Shown piece after piece: positions 25,483 to 33,206 of a stretch of 64,000 bases of DNA. Below the pieces are notes generated by a model. That model worked only from the letters and a program-made list of their open reading frames with translations. It was not told the origin of the DNA and did not search any database. A program made the position numbers and the translations under genes. The stretch is taken from NCBI RefSeq assembly GCF_002563695.1, contig NZ_PDJI01000004.1:2046001-2110000 (forward strand), given 5' to 3'. Within the stretch, counting starts at the first letter, position 1. The number at the start of each line of letters is the position of its first letter. This stretch comes from Georgenia soli. GTDB taxonomy: Bacteria > Actinomycetota > Actinomycetes > Actinomycetales > Actinomycetaceae.

Positions 25483-25521
25483 GTCAATGGTACGTTGACA
25501 CCACGTCAAGGGGTTCTTGAC
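25483..25521. promoter_or_regulatory. Double 17-bp inverted-repeat operator
   Basis: Two identical-architecture sites, GTCAA-N7-TTGAC at 25483-25499 and 25505-25521, are spaced 22 bp centre to centre, which is two helical turns. The TTGACA at 25495 could serve as -35 for the HTH gene, with TGACAT 17 bp later as a -10. A dimeric regulator binding cooperatively on one face of the DNA is strongly suggested; the adjacent HTH protein is the obvious candidate. Confidence 0.75.
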
Positions 25522-25537
25522 ATGAAGGGAGCGAGCG

Positions 25538-26143
25538 ATGGCTGAACCAGCTGCACCGAGCCTGACGGACGAGGCCGCCAGCCACATCCGCGAGGCGGTG
25601 ACCACCGCGGTGCTCACCGCGCACGACGGGCTCCCCGACGCGCTCGAGAGCGACCCTGCGGCGCACCTGCTGCTGGTCGCCTCGGCCCGGGAGGCGGCAG
25701 ACCAGACGGCGGCCCTGCTGCGCTCGGCCGTCGACGGCGCCCGGTCGGCCGGCCACAGCTGGGAGGCGATCGGTCAGGTCCTCGGCGTGAGCCGCCAGGC
25801 CGCCCAGCAGCGGTTCGCCGCGCCACGCCCCGTGGAAGGGGCGGGTGGTGACGCGGGGTCGGCGAGGGCGTCCCGTCGGGTGATCACCCCGGTCACGGCC
25901 TTCACCGAGATGGCCGCGCTCGAGGAGGCGGGGCGCCACGGCTGGCACGTCGTCAGCTCCGGGACGCTGCACCACCTGGTGGAGAAGTCCCCGTGGCAGT
26001 GGGAGCACCGGCGCACGGTCTGGAGCACCGGCGCCCGGCTGCGGCGCATGGTCGACGACGGCTGGGAGGTGGCCGGGGACGTCTCGTTCCCCTGGACGTA
26101 CTTCAAGCGGCGCACCGACCGGCCCGCCGAGCCCGAGGAGTGA
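25538..26143 (+). CDS. HTH-containing hypothetical protein, likely regulator
   Basis: A 201-residue protein starting 16 bp after the double operator, with GGGAG before the ATG. Residues about 60-95 form an HTH (HSWEAIGQVLGVSRQAAQQRF) of the kind found in many actinobacterial proteins of unknown function. The C-terminal half contains a duplicated Trp/His-rich motif (HGWHVVSSGTLHHLVEK and DGWEVAGDVSFPWTYFKRR), resembling a small dimerisation or ligand domain. It is divergent from the flavoprotein gene. Role inferred: local or autoregulatory DNA-binding protein. Confidence 0.75.
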   Translation: MAEPAAPSLTDEAASHIREAVTTAVLTAHDGLPDALESDPAAHLLLVASAREAADQTAALLRSAVDGARSAGHSWEAIGQVLGVSRQAAQQRFAAPRPVEGAGGDAGSARASRRVITPVTAFTEMAALEEAGRHGWHVVSSGTLHHLVEKSPWQWEHRRTVWSTGARLRRMVDDGWEVAGDVSFPWTYFKRRTDRPAEPEE

Positions 26144-26346
26144 CTGCGGCGCCCGCGTCCCACACCGGCGTCCCACTCCGGTCGTCCACAGCCCGGCGGG
26201 CCCGACCAAGGCGTTCCACACCGGCGACGCCCGGTGTCGGCGGCGCCCCGTAGTCTCGATGACGTCCGGTCAGCAGACCGGCTGGACAGCGGCGGCAGTC
26301 GGTCCGGGGAGTCAGGGAGCCGGGGAGTCGGGGAAGGAGCACGTGC

Positions 26347-27174
26347 ATGGAGCTGCGGGCGGTGCGCGCTCTCGGGGTGGAGCTCCTCGCGCTCCACGGC
26401 CTGACGTCGTGGCGGTTCGCGTTCGACAACGCGAAGCGCCGGGCCGGTGCGTGCAAGTTCGACACCCGCACCATCTCCGTCTCCCGCCACCTCATGGCGC
26501 TGTACTCGGAGGAGCACGTCCGGGACACGATCCTGCACGAGATCGCGCACGCCCTCGTCGGCCCGAAGCACGGGCACGACCGCGTCTGGCGGGCCAAGGC
26601 CCTGGCGATCGGGTGCTCCGGATCCCGGCTCGTCGACGCCGACGCGCCGCGGGCGCCCGCGCCGTGGCGCGGGACCTGCCCGCACGGTCACACGTACGAC
26701 CGGCACCGCCGCCCCGCACGGCCCGCCAGCTGCACCCGGTGCGACCGACGGTTCAACCCCGACTACCTGCTGACCTGGACGTTCCACGGCCGGGCCACCT
26801 CCCCGGGCCCGCAGTACGAGCGCGAGCTCTCACGCCTCCTCGGTGCCCGCAGCCGTCGCGGCGGCGACCGGGCCGGCCTGCCGATCCCGGGACTGCCGGA
26901 CGCCTTCGGTGCCGCCGGGCGCGCCGCAGCCAGCGCGGCGTCGGACGCGGCGGCCCGCGGTGGCACGCTCGCCCCCGAGCGCGACCCTGCCCGCGACCTG
27001 GCGGCCCGAGGTCGCCTCACGCCGGGCACGGTCGTCCGCATCACCGCCCCGGGGAAGTACTTCGGCAGCAGGGTCACCATCCTCAAGAGCGCCCGGACCC
27101 GCTACCACGTACGCCGCGGCGAGGACCGCCTCACCGTGCCCTTCGCCTATGTCGAGCCGGTGCCCCCGCGCTGA
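26347..27174 (+). CDS. SprT-like zinc metalloprotein
   Basis: A 275-residue protein. The SprT-like domain (about 1-150) has zinc-protease motif ILHEIAHALVGPKHGHDRVWR and a C-terminal zinc ribbon with CPHGHTY and CTRCDRRF. Residues 230-275 form a short beta-rich tail (GTVVRITAPGKYFGSRVTIL). SprT-like domains occur in DNA-protein crosslink proteases such as Spartan, but bacterial members are mostly uncharacterised. The ATG at 26347 follows AAGGAG by eight bases. Its last 44 bp overlap the end of the convergent MFS gene. Confidence 0.88.
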   Translation: MELRAVRALGVELLALHGLTSWRFAFDNAKRRAGACKFDTRTISVSRHLMALYSEEHVRDTILHEIAHALVGPKHGHDRVWRAKALAIGCSGSRLVDADAPRAPAPWRGTCPHGHTYDRHRRPARPASCTRCDRRFNPDYLLTWTFHGRATSPGPQYERELSRLLGARSRRGGDRAGLPIPGLPDAFGAAGRAAASAASDAAARGGTLAPERDPARDLAARGRLTPGTVVRITAPGKYFGSRVTILKSARTRYHVRRGEDRLTVPFAYVEPVPPR

Positions 27175-28780
27175 CCGGTGGCTCCTGCGGTGTCGCGCCG
27201 ATCCGCAGGCTCGAGAGCAGCCCGACGACGAGCGCCCCCGCGGCGATCCAGGCCGCGAGCGAGGCCCCGTCCGTCATCGCCGCGCGGGCGGCGTCGGCCA
27301 CGAACGCCGTCTGCGGGTCGGCGGCGAGCCGGGCGATCACGCCGCCCGACGTCGCGTTGACCGAGTCGACGAGCGGCTGGACCGCCGGGTTCGCGGCGAC
27401 CTCGGCCGCGAGCCGGTCCTCCGTGCCGAGCTTGAGGGTGCTGAAGAACGCCGTGCCGAGCACGGCGATGCCGAGCGCGGAACCGGTCTGCCGCGCGGTG
27501 CTCTGCGTCGCCGAGCCTTGACCGCTGCGTTCCACCGGCACCTCCGCGAGCACGACGCTCGTCAGCTGCGCGGTAGCGAGCCCCACCCCCATCCCGTAGA
27601 CGAAGAGCACCGGGGACGTCAGCCATGCCGTGCTGTCAGGTCGGATGAGCAGCGCGAGGGAGGAGATCGCCAGGATCTCGAGCAACAGCCCGACGCGCAC
27701 GACCCGGATCGGCGACAGCCTGCGGGAGAGCCCCGCCACCGCCCCGCTGGCCAGGAAGGCGCCGACGGCGAGCGGCAGAAGGGCCAGCCCGGCCTCGAAC
27801 GCCGTGTAGCCGAGCACGTTCTGGAACCACAGCGGCAGCGACAGGATGAGGCCGAACTCGCCGAAGCTCACGATGAGCGCGGTGACGTTGCCGTTCGCGA
27901 ACGAGCGGATGCGAAACAGGGTGAGGTCGAGGACAACTCCCTTGCCGGCCCGCCCACGAGCCCGTTCCCACAGCACGAAGCTCGTGAGGGCGACGAACGC
28001 GACGACGAAGGCGAACGGCACGGGCGAGAGGCCGCCGACGGTGAACGGTGCCGTGGGCTCAGCCGCCCACCAGCCGTAGTTGCGCCCCTCGATCAGGCCG
28101 AACACGAGTGCACCGAACCCGACGACGGACAGCAGCGCGCCCCTGAGGTCGAGCCGCTGCAGCGCCCCGGTCGCCGTCTCCCTCGACTCGGCGACGAACA
28201 GGAGCAGGCCCGCGACGATCAGCACGCCGACGGGGATGTTGATGCCGAAGGCCCACCGCCAGCTGGCGTTCTCGATGAGCCATCCGCCGGCGAGCGGACC
28301 GATCGCGGCCATGGCGCCGATCGTCGAGCCCCACACCGCGAATGCGATGGCACGCTCGCGCCCGTGGAAGTTTGCGTTGAGGAGCGCGAGCGAGGTGGGC
28401 AGGATCATGGACCCGCCGAGCCCCTGGAGCGCGCGCCCGGTGATGAGCACGGCACCGCTGCCCGCCACCGCGCACAGCACGCTGGCGAGGAGGAAGAGCG
28501 TGACGCCGGTGAGCATGATCCGGCGCCTGCCGAAGCGGTCCGCGACGCGTCCCCACGTCAGCAGGAGCGCCGCGAAGATCAGCGTGTAGACCTCCTGCAC
28601 CCACTGGATCTCGGTGCTGGAGATCCCCAGGTCCGCGACGATCGAGGGCACCGCGACCGAGACGATCGTCGAGTCCATGATGATGAGGGCGACGCCGAGG
28701 CTGATCGCGAGCAGACCCCACCACCGGAACCGGACGAACCGGTCGGGCCTGGACGTGCTCGGGGGGATGCGCTGAGCCAT
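27131..28780 (-). CDS. MFS drug exporter, DHA2/EmrB-QacA family
   Basis: A 549-residue, 14-helix proton-driven exporter. Motif D1-like LIIMDSTIVSVAVPSI in helix 1, motif A LTWGRVADRFGRRRIML in loop 2-3, motif B ITGRALQGLGGSMILP in helix 4 and motif C-like AIGPLAGGWLIENASWRWAFGI (cited in part) in helix 5 are all present. The ATG at 28780 follows AGGAG. The last residues are basic (RRRAR) and the 3' end is antisense to the end of the SprT-like gene. It is divergent from an SDR gene. The family exports dyes, antibiotics and antiseptics; the substrate cannot be predicted. Confidence 0.92.
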   Translation of the reverse strand: MAQRIPPSTSRPDRFVRFRWWGLLAISLGVALIIMDSTIVSVAVPSIVADLGISSTEIQWVQEVYTLIFAALLLTWGRVADRFGRRRIMLTGVTLFLLASVLCAVAGSGAVLITGRALQGLGGSMILPTSLALLNANFHGRERAIAFAVWGSTIGAMAAIGPLAGGWLIENASWRWAFGINIPVGVLIVAGLLLFVAESRETATGALQRLDLRGALLSVVGFGALVFGLIEGRNYGWWAAEPTAPFTVGGLSPVPFAFVVAFVALTSFVLWERARGRAGKGVVLDLTLFRIRSFANGNVTALIVSFGEFGLILSLPLWFQNVLGYTAFEAGLALLPLAVGAFLASGAVAGLSRRLSPIRVVRVGLLLEILAISSLALLIRPDSTAWLTSPVLFVYGMGVGLATAQLTSVVLAEVPVERSGQGSATQSTARQTGSALGIAVLGTAFFSTLKLGTEDRLAAEVAANPAVQPLVDSVNATSGGVIARLAADPQTAFVADAARAAMTDGASLAAWIAAGALVVGLLSSLRIGATPQEPPVSAGAPARHRRRAR

Positions 28781-28942
28781 GGCAACTCCTAGGGCCGGTG
28801 CCCGACGGCGCAACGTTAGTCGACCCCGACGCTCTCCTTGCCGGGGATCGACGCGGCTCCGTGGCCGGTCACCCGTCGGTAGGGTCTCGCCGGGAAGAAC
28901 GGGCCGGACCGGTCCCCTGCGCGAGCGAAGGAGAGCCGAGAG

Positions 28943-29686
28943 ATGGACGACGCCGGAACCTGCGGCAGCGAGAGCACGTCCCGAGGGCGGCGGGTGCTCG
29001 TGACCGGAGCGACCCGCGGGATCGGACGGGCCGTCGCCGTGGCACTGGCCCCGGACTTCGAGGTGGTCGTGGTGGGCCGCCGGGCCGAGGACGTCGCCGC
29101 CGTCGTCGAGAGTGTGCGCACGGAAACCCCGGGCGCCGCGGCGACCGGACTGTTGCTGGACCTGGCGGACATCACCTCCCTCGCGGGCGCGTGCAGCGAG
29201 CTCCCCGACCTCGACGGCGTGGTCCACTGTGCCGGCGTGGAGGGCACCGCCTCCGCCGCGGACCTCGAGCCCGAGTTCCTCGCGTCGGTCCTGGCCGTGA
29301 ACCTGAACGGACCGGTCGAGCTGACACGCCAGCTGCTGCCCGGGCTGCGGCGCCGCCGCGGCAGGGTGGTGTTCGTGAACTCCACAGCAGCGCTGCAGAC
29401 GTTCGCCGGCTGGGGCGCCTACTCTGCGTCCAAGGCCGCGCTGCGCGCGTACGCGGACACGTTGCGGGTCGAGGAGCGCCCTCACGGGGTCGGCGTGACC
29501 TCGGTCTTCCCTGGCCGCACGGACACGGGCATGCAGCGGGACATCGCCGCCAAGCGCGGCGCCGAGTTCGATCCGACGACAGCGATGAGCGCGGCCTCGG
29601 TCGCTGCCGCCGTGCGCCACGCGCTGACCGCGCCCGCCGACGCCGAGGTCACCGACCTGACAATCACGCCGGGCCCGCGGGGCTGA
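28943..29686 (+). CDS. Short-chain dehydrogenase/reductase
   Basis: A 247-residue SDR with TGATRGIG (about 22-29), Arg at the end of strand 2 (VVVGRRAED, suggesting NADP preference), HCAGV, NSTAALQTFAGWGAYSASKAAL with catalytic Ser, Tyr and Lys, and FPGRTDTGMQRDI. It resembles the compact cytosolic SDRs of actinobacteria (DUF-like SDR family oxidoreductase). A GAAGGAGAG lies before the ATG. It stands alone, ended by a bidirectional terminator. Confidence 0.88.
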   Translation: MDDAGTCGSESTSRGRRVLVTGATRGIGRAVAVALAPDFEVVVVGRRAEDVAAVVESVRTETPGAAATGLLLDLADITSLAGACSELPDLDGVVHCAGVEGTASAADLEPEFLASVLAVNLNGPVELTRQLLPGLRRRRGRVVFVNSTAALQTFAGWGAYSASKAALRAYADTLRVEERPHGVGVTSVFPGRTDTGMQRDIAAKRGAEFDPTTAMSAASVAAAVRHALTAPADAEVTDLTITPGPRG

Positions 29687-29743
29687 CCGCGGCGTTCCCC
29701 TCGCTGCCCCCGAGAACTCCCGGCCCGCAGCGTGGAACCACGA

Positions 29744-29771
29744 GGCGGGCGGCCCCGAAGGACCGCCCGCC
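29744..29771. terminator. Bidirectional terminator hairpin
   Basis: GGCGGGCGGCCC pairs with GGACCGCCCGCC over 12 bp (one C-A mismatch) with a CGAA loop. It lies between the convergent SDR and ABC binding-protein genes and can serve both. Confidence 0.75.
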
Positions 29772-29791
29772 GTGCACGTCAACGCGAGCGA

Positions 29792-30772
29792 TCAGCCCTC
29801 GGGACGCACGAAGATCTCGTCGTAGTTCGGCTCCTTGCTGATCATTCCGTGCTGCACGGCGGCCTTGGCGAAGGTGTGCACGCTCTCCTCGTCCAGCCCG
29901 GGCGGGTAGACGGCCAGGTTGGTCTTCGCGACGAGTTCGGGGTCGAGCTCGAGCTTCTCGGAGATGATCTCGCGCACCCGGTCGGGGTTGTCGGTGGCGA
30001 ACTGGTTCGCCTCGTCCATCGCGGCCTGGAAGTTCGCGACGACCTCGGGGTTGGCCTCGGCGAACGCGCCCGAGGTGATGTAGTACCCGAGCATGGTGTC
30101 CGGGAAGGGCTCCACGAAGTTCGAGATCAGCGGCTTGAAGCCGCGGCTGTCCGAGATGGACTTGTGCGGCTCGACGGACCAGATGGCGTCGACATCGCCG
30201 CGCTCCAGGGCGGCCGGCATGTCCGAGTACGGCATGGGGGTGAACTCGAGCCCGGAGACGTCCACGCCCTCCTTCTCCAACGCGGCCTTGATGGTGAGGT
30301 CGCCGAGGTTGTTGACCGAGTTCACGGCGATGTTGGCGCCGGCGAGGTCGTCGACGGACTGGATGTCGCCGTCGGGAAGGACGTAGATGCGGGAGGTGTC
30401 CTTCTCCGGGTCGGAGCCGGTGCCGCAGCAGTTGGAGACCAGCTTGATGTCCAGGCCCTGGTCGATGGCCTGCAGGTCGGACACGACGTTGGCGTAACCG
30501 ATCGGGCTCTCCTGGTTGACCACCGACGGCACGATGGCGGAGCCGGCCTCGGCGATCTTCACCTCGACGTCGAGCCCGTGGTCCTCGAAGAAGCCCTCCT
30601 CCACGGCGAGGTGCAGCGGGCCGGCGTCCATGGTCGGGATCTGCATGACGGTGAGCTCGGTGAGCCCCTCCTCGTTCTGCTGCGGCGCGGACCCGCCGGA
30701 GCAGGCGGCCAGGGCGAGCGAGGCTGCCGCGGCGAGCGCCGCGGCGAGGGACGTGCGGGACCTGCGGTTCAT
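29792..30772 (-). CDS. ABC transporter substrate-binding lipoprotein (SsuA/TauA/NMT1-like)
   Basis: A 326-residue periplasmic-type binding lipoprotein. The signal peptide ends in lipobox LAAC (Cys about 24). The NMT1/SsuA domain follows: IPTMDAGPLHLAVEEGFFEDHGLDVEV, then SVNNLGDLTIKAALEKEGVD and YSDMPAALERGDVDAIWSVEP. An unusual Cys pair (SNCCGTGSDP) sits near residue 117. The family imports sulfonates, nitrate, thiamine precursors, or aromatic acids such as phthalate. It is last in an eight-gene operon, 12 bp after the ATPase stop, instead of the usual first position. Confidence 0.9.
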   Translation of the reverse strand: MNRRSRTSLAAALAAAASLALAACSGGSAPQQNEEGLTELTVMQIPTMDAGPLHLAVEEGFFEDHGLDVEVKIAEAGSAIVPSVVNQESPIGYANVVSDLQAIDQGLDIKLVSNCCGTGSDPEKDTSRIYVLPDGDIQSVDDLAGANIAVNSVNNLGDLTIKAALEKEGVDVSGLEFTPMPYSDMPAALERGDVDAIWSVEPHKSISDSRGFKPLISNFVEPFPDTMLGYYITSGAFAEANPEVVANFQAAMDEANQFATDNPDRVREIISEKLELDPELVAKTNLAVYPPGLDEESVHTFAKAAVQHGMISKEPNYDEIFVRPEG

Positions 30773-30784
30773 GGTGGTGCTCTC

Positions 30785-31618
30785 TCAGATCGTGTACTCG
30801 GGCTGGTGCTGGTCGGTCGTGCCCGCGCCGGCGACGGGCGCGCGGACGAGGTCGCGGATCTCGGCGAAGACCTGCGAGCGCAGGGCGCTGAAGCGCGGCA
30901 GCTCCTTGGTGGAGAGCTGGTCGCGCTCGGGCGGGAGGTCGATGTCGACGATCGTGGTGATACGGCTCGGCGACTTCGAGATGACCGCGACGCGGTCGGA
31001 CAGGTACACGGCCTCGTCCACGTCGTGCGTGACGAAGACGAGGGTCATGTCGGACTCGTTGCGGATCTGCAGCAGCAGGTCCTCGAGGTCGGCGCGGGTC
31101 TGGGCGTCGACGGAGGCGAACGGCTCGTCCATGATCAGCACGGCCGGACGGTAGGCGATCGCGCGGGCGATGGCGACGCGCTGCTGCATGCCGCCGGAGA
31201 GCTGCCACGGGTGCTTGCGGGCGGCGGCTGTCAGGCCCACCTGCTCGAGCGCCTCGGCCACGCGGGTGCGCGCCTCGGCCGCGGGCACGCCGGCGGCGCG
31301 CAGCGGCAGGGCGACGTTGCGCTCGACGGTGAACCACGGGAAGAGCGAGCGCGAGTAGTCCTGCAGGACGACGGCGAACTCGCGCGGCACCCCGTCGACG
31401 ACGCGCCCCTCGAACTCCACCGTCCCCGAGGTGGGCGGCTGCAGCCCGGCCAGGCAGCGCAGCAACGTCGTCTTGCCCGCGCCGGAGGGCCCCACGATGG
31501 TGAAGAACTCGTTGCGGCCGATCTCGACGGTGATGTCCGCGAGCGCCTGGAAGGCGTTCCTGCCCTCCCCGTACGTCTTGGACAGCTGGGTGACTCGTAG
31601 CATCGTGTCTCCGGTCAT
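30785..31618 (-). CDS. ABC transporter ATP-binding protein (SsuB/TauB-like)
   Basis: A 277-residue ATPase with Walker A GPSGAGKTTLLR (about 42), Q-loop VVLQDYSRSLFPWFTV, signature QLSGGMQQRVAIARAI and Walker B VLIMDEPFASVDAQTR. The QDYSRSLFPW loop is characteristic of SsuB/TauB-type importers that use two permease subunits. The ATG at 31618 overlaps the permease stop by four bases. A second ATG (MLRVTQ) six codons later is also possible. Confidence 0.93.
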   Translation of the reverse strand: MTGDTMLRVTQLSKTYGEGRNAFQALADITVEIGRNEFFTIVGPSGAGKTTLLRCLAGLQPPTSGTVEFEGRVVDGVPREFAVVLQDYSRSLFPWFTVERNVALPLRAAGVPAAEARTRVAEALEQVGLTAAARKHPWQLSGGMQQRVAIARAIAYRPAVLIMDEPFASVDAQTRADLEDLLLQIRNESDMTLVFVTHDVDEAVYLSDRVAVISKSPSRITTIVDIDLPPERDQLSTKELPRFSALRSQVFAEIRDLVRAPVAGAGTTDQHQPEYTI

Positions 31619-32370
31619 GTGCGGGCCTGCTGGTCGAAGTACCACCTCAGGCCGCGCCGCTCGATCGCGCCGAACACGAGGTTCAGCACGACGCCGAGGG
31701 TGCCCAGGATGAGCACCGCGGACCAGACGGCCACGAGGTTGAAGGAGTTCTGGGCGTTGTTGAGGACGTAGCCGATGCCCTGGTTCGAGCCCGTCATCTC
31801 GGAGGTCACCACGAGGATCAGGCCGAGCGGGATGGCGATCCGGATGCCCGCGGCCGCCCGCGCCGCCACGGCCGGGACGACGACGAACACCTGCCGGAAC
31901 CACCCGTTGATGCCGAAGCTGCGGGTGGTGTCGTGCAGGGTCGGCGAGAGCCCGCGGCAGCCGTCGATGACGTTGAGGAGGATCGGGAAGAAGCACCCGA
32001 GGGCGATGATGAAGACCTTCATCCCGGTGCCGAGGCCGAAGATGAGCATCGCGAAGGGCAGCAGCGCGGTGGCGGGGATGGCCCGGACGAACTCGAAGGA
32101 CGGCGAGAGCGCCCGGTCGAGCACCCGGTTCTGTCCCACAACGAGCCCGACCGCGATCCCCAGCACGATCGCCAGGCCGAGGCCGGCACCGAGGTTCTTC
32201 ATGCTCGACGCGAAGTCCTCCTGGCCCGGTCCGGTGATCCAGTAGGACTGCACAGACTCCAGCACCCTGGGCAGGGGCGGGTAGTACGGGTTCGTGGACG
32301 CCGAGGAGGTCACCCACCACAGGGCGACGGCCAGCACGGCGCCGAGCACCTTCAGCGCGGTCAGTCTCAT
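31615..32370 (-). CDS. ABC transporter permease (SsuC/TauC-like), second permease
   Basis: A 251-residue permease of the SsuC/TauC type, with about six helices and a BPD_transp_1 domain. The EAA loop contains TRSFGINGWFRQVFVVVPAVAARAAAGIRI (described in part: FGINGWFRQVFVV then PAVAARAAAGIR). The N-terminus (LKVLGAVLAVALWWVTSS) is the first helix. It is only distantly similar to the other permease in this operon, so the channel is probably a heterodimer. It overlaps both neighbours by four bases (ATGA). Confidence 0.9.
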   Translation of the reverse strand: MRLTALKVLGAVLAVALWWVTSSASTNPYYPPLPRVLESVQSYWITGPGQEDFASSMKNLGAGLGLAIVLGIAVGLVVGQNRVLDRALSPSFEFVRAIPATALLPFAMLIFGLGTGMKVFIIALGCFFPILLNVIDGCRGLSPTLHDTTRSFGINGWFRQVFVVVPAVAARAAAGIRIAIPLGLILVVTSEMTGSNQGIGYVLNNAQNSFNLVAVWSAVLILGTLGVVLNLVFGAIERRGLRWYFDQQART

Positions 32371-33206
32371 CGGCCCTCCTTCCGGACGGACGGGTGCCAG
32401 CCGATGACCCGGCGCTCCACGGCGCGGATGGCGGCGTTGAGCCCGTACCCGACCAGGCCGATGACCACGATGTAGGCGTACATGCGGTCCACGGCGGCGG
32501 CGTTGCGGGCGAGGTTGAGGCCCGACCCGAGGCCGGGGACACCGATGAGGATCTCCGAGGTGATGACGATGATGAGGGCCGTCGCCGAGGCGATGCGCAC
32601 CCCGGTCACCAGTCCGGGCAGCATCGAGGGCAGGGTGAGCCAGCGCAGGGTGTCGCGCCGGGAGAAGCTGAACGCACGGGCGGTCTCCGCTGCCACCGGG
32701 TCGACCGAGCCGACGGCGTAGATCGCCGCGACCAGCATCTGCCAGACCGCGGCGTAGGCCGCGAGAAAGATCTCGCCCGGCTTGCCGCCCCCGATGGTGA
32801 GGATGACCAGCGGGATGAGCGCGATCGACGGGATCGGCCGGAGAAACTCGATGACGGGGGTGAACAGCGCCTGCACCACGCGGACGCGGCCGAGGACCAC
32901 GCCGAGCGCCGTTCCGAGGACGACGGCGATCACCAGGGAGACGGCCCACCCGCCGAGCGTCTGGGCGACGTCCGTCCACAGGGCCGGGGTGGTCAGGAGC
33001 TGCCCGAGCGCGGCCGCCACCTCGGTGGGGGGCGGGAAGTCGGCGCGCGGGAGCACGCCCGTGACGGAGAGGAGCTGGACGAGCACCAGGAAGCCGAGGA
33101 CGACGCCGAGCGGCAGCCAGGGCCCGGCGAACCTGCCGGACCGCCGGGCGGGGCGCCCCCTCCCGACGGCGGACCGGGCGCCGTCGGCCTGCGTCGCCGC
33201 GCTCAT
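32367..33206 (-). CDS. ABC transporter permease (SsuC/TauC-like), first permease
   Basis: A 279-residue permease with a basic N-terminal tail (GRGRPARRSGRFAG), then helices and the SsuC-type signature EFLRPIPSIALIPLVIL and GGGKPGEIFLAAYAAVWQ. The EAA loop has ARAFSFSRRDTLRWLTLPSMLPGLVTG (in part). It is the closer match to canonical SsuC/TauC. ATGA overlaps join it to the ligase gene upstream and the second permease downstream, indicating one transcript for import and metabolism. Confidence 0.9.
   Translation of the reverse strand: MSAATQADGARSAVGRGRPARRSGRFAGPWLPLGVVLGFLVLVQLLSVTGVLPRADFPPPTEVAAALGQLLTTPALWTDVAQTLGGWAVSLVIAVVLGTALGVVLGRVRVVQALFTPVIEFLRPIPSIALIPLVILTIGGGKPGEIFLAAYAAVWQMLVAAIYAVGSVDPVAAETARAFSFSRRDTLRWLTLPSMLPGLVTGVRIASATALIIVITSEILIGVPGLGSGLNLARNAAAVDRMYAYIVVIGLVGYGLNAAIRAVERRVIGWHPSVRKEGR

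Noticed and set aside
25413..25487. Upstream in-frame ATG for the flavoprotein
   Set aside because: It would place coding sequence over part of the first operator, and the extra 25 residues do not match the family.
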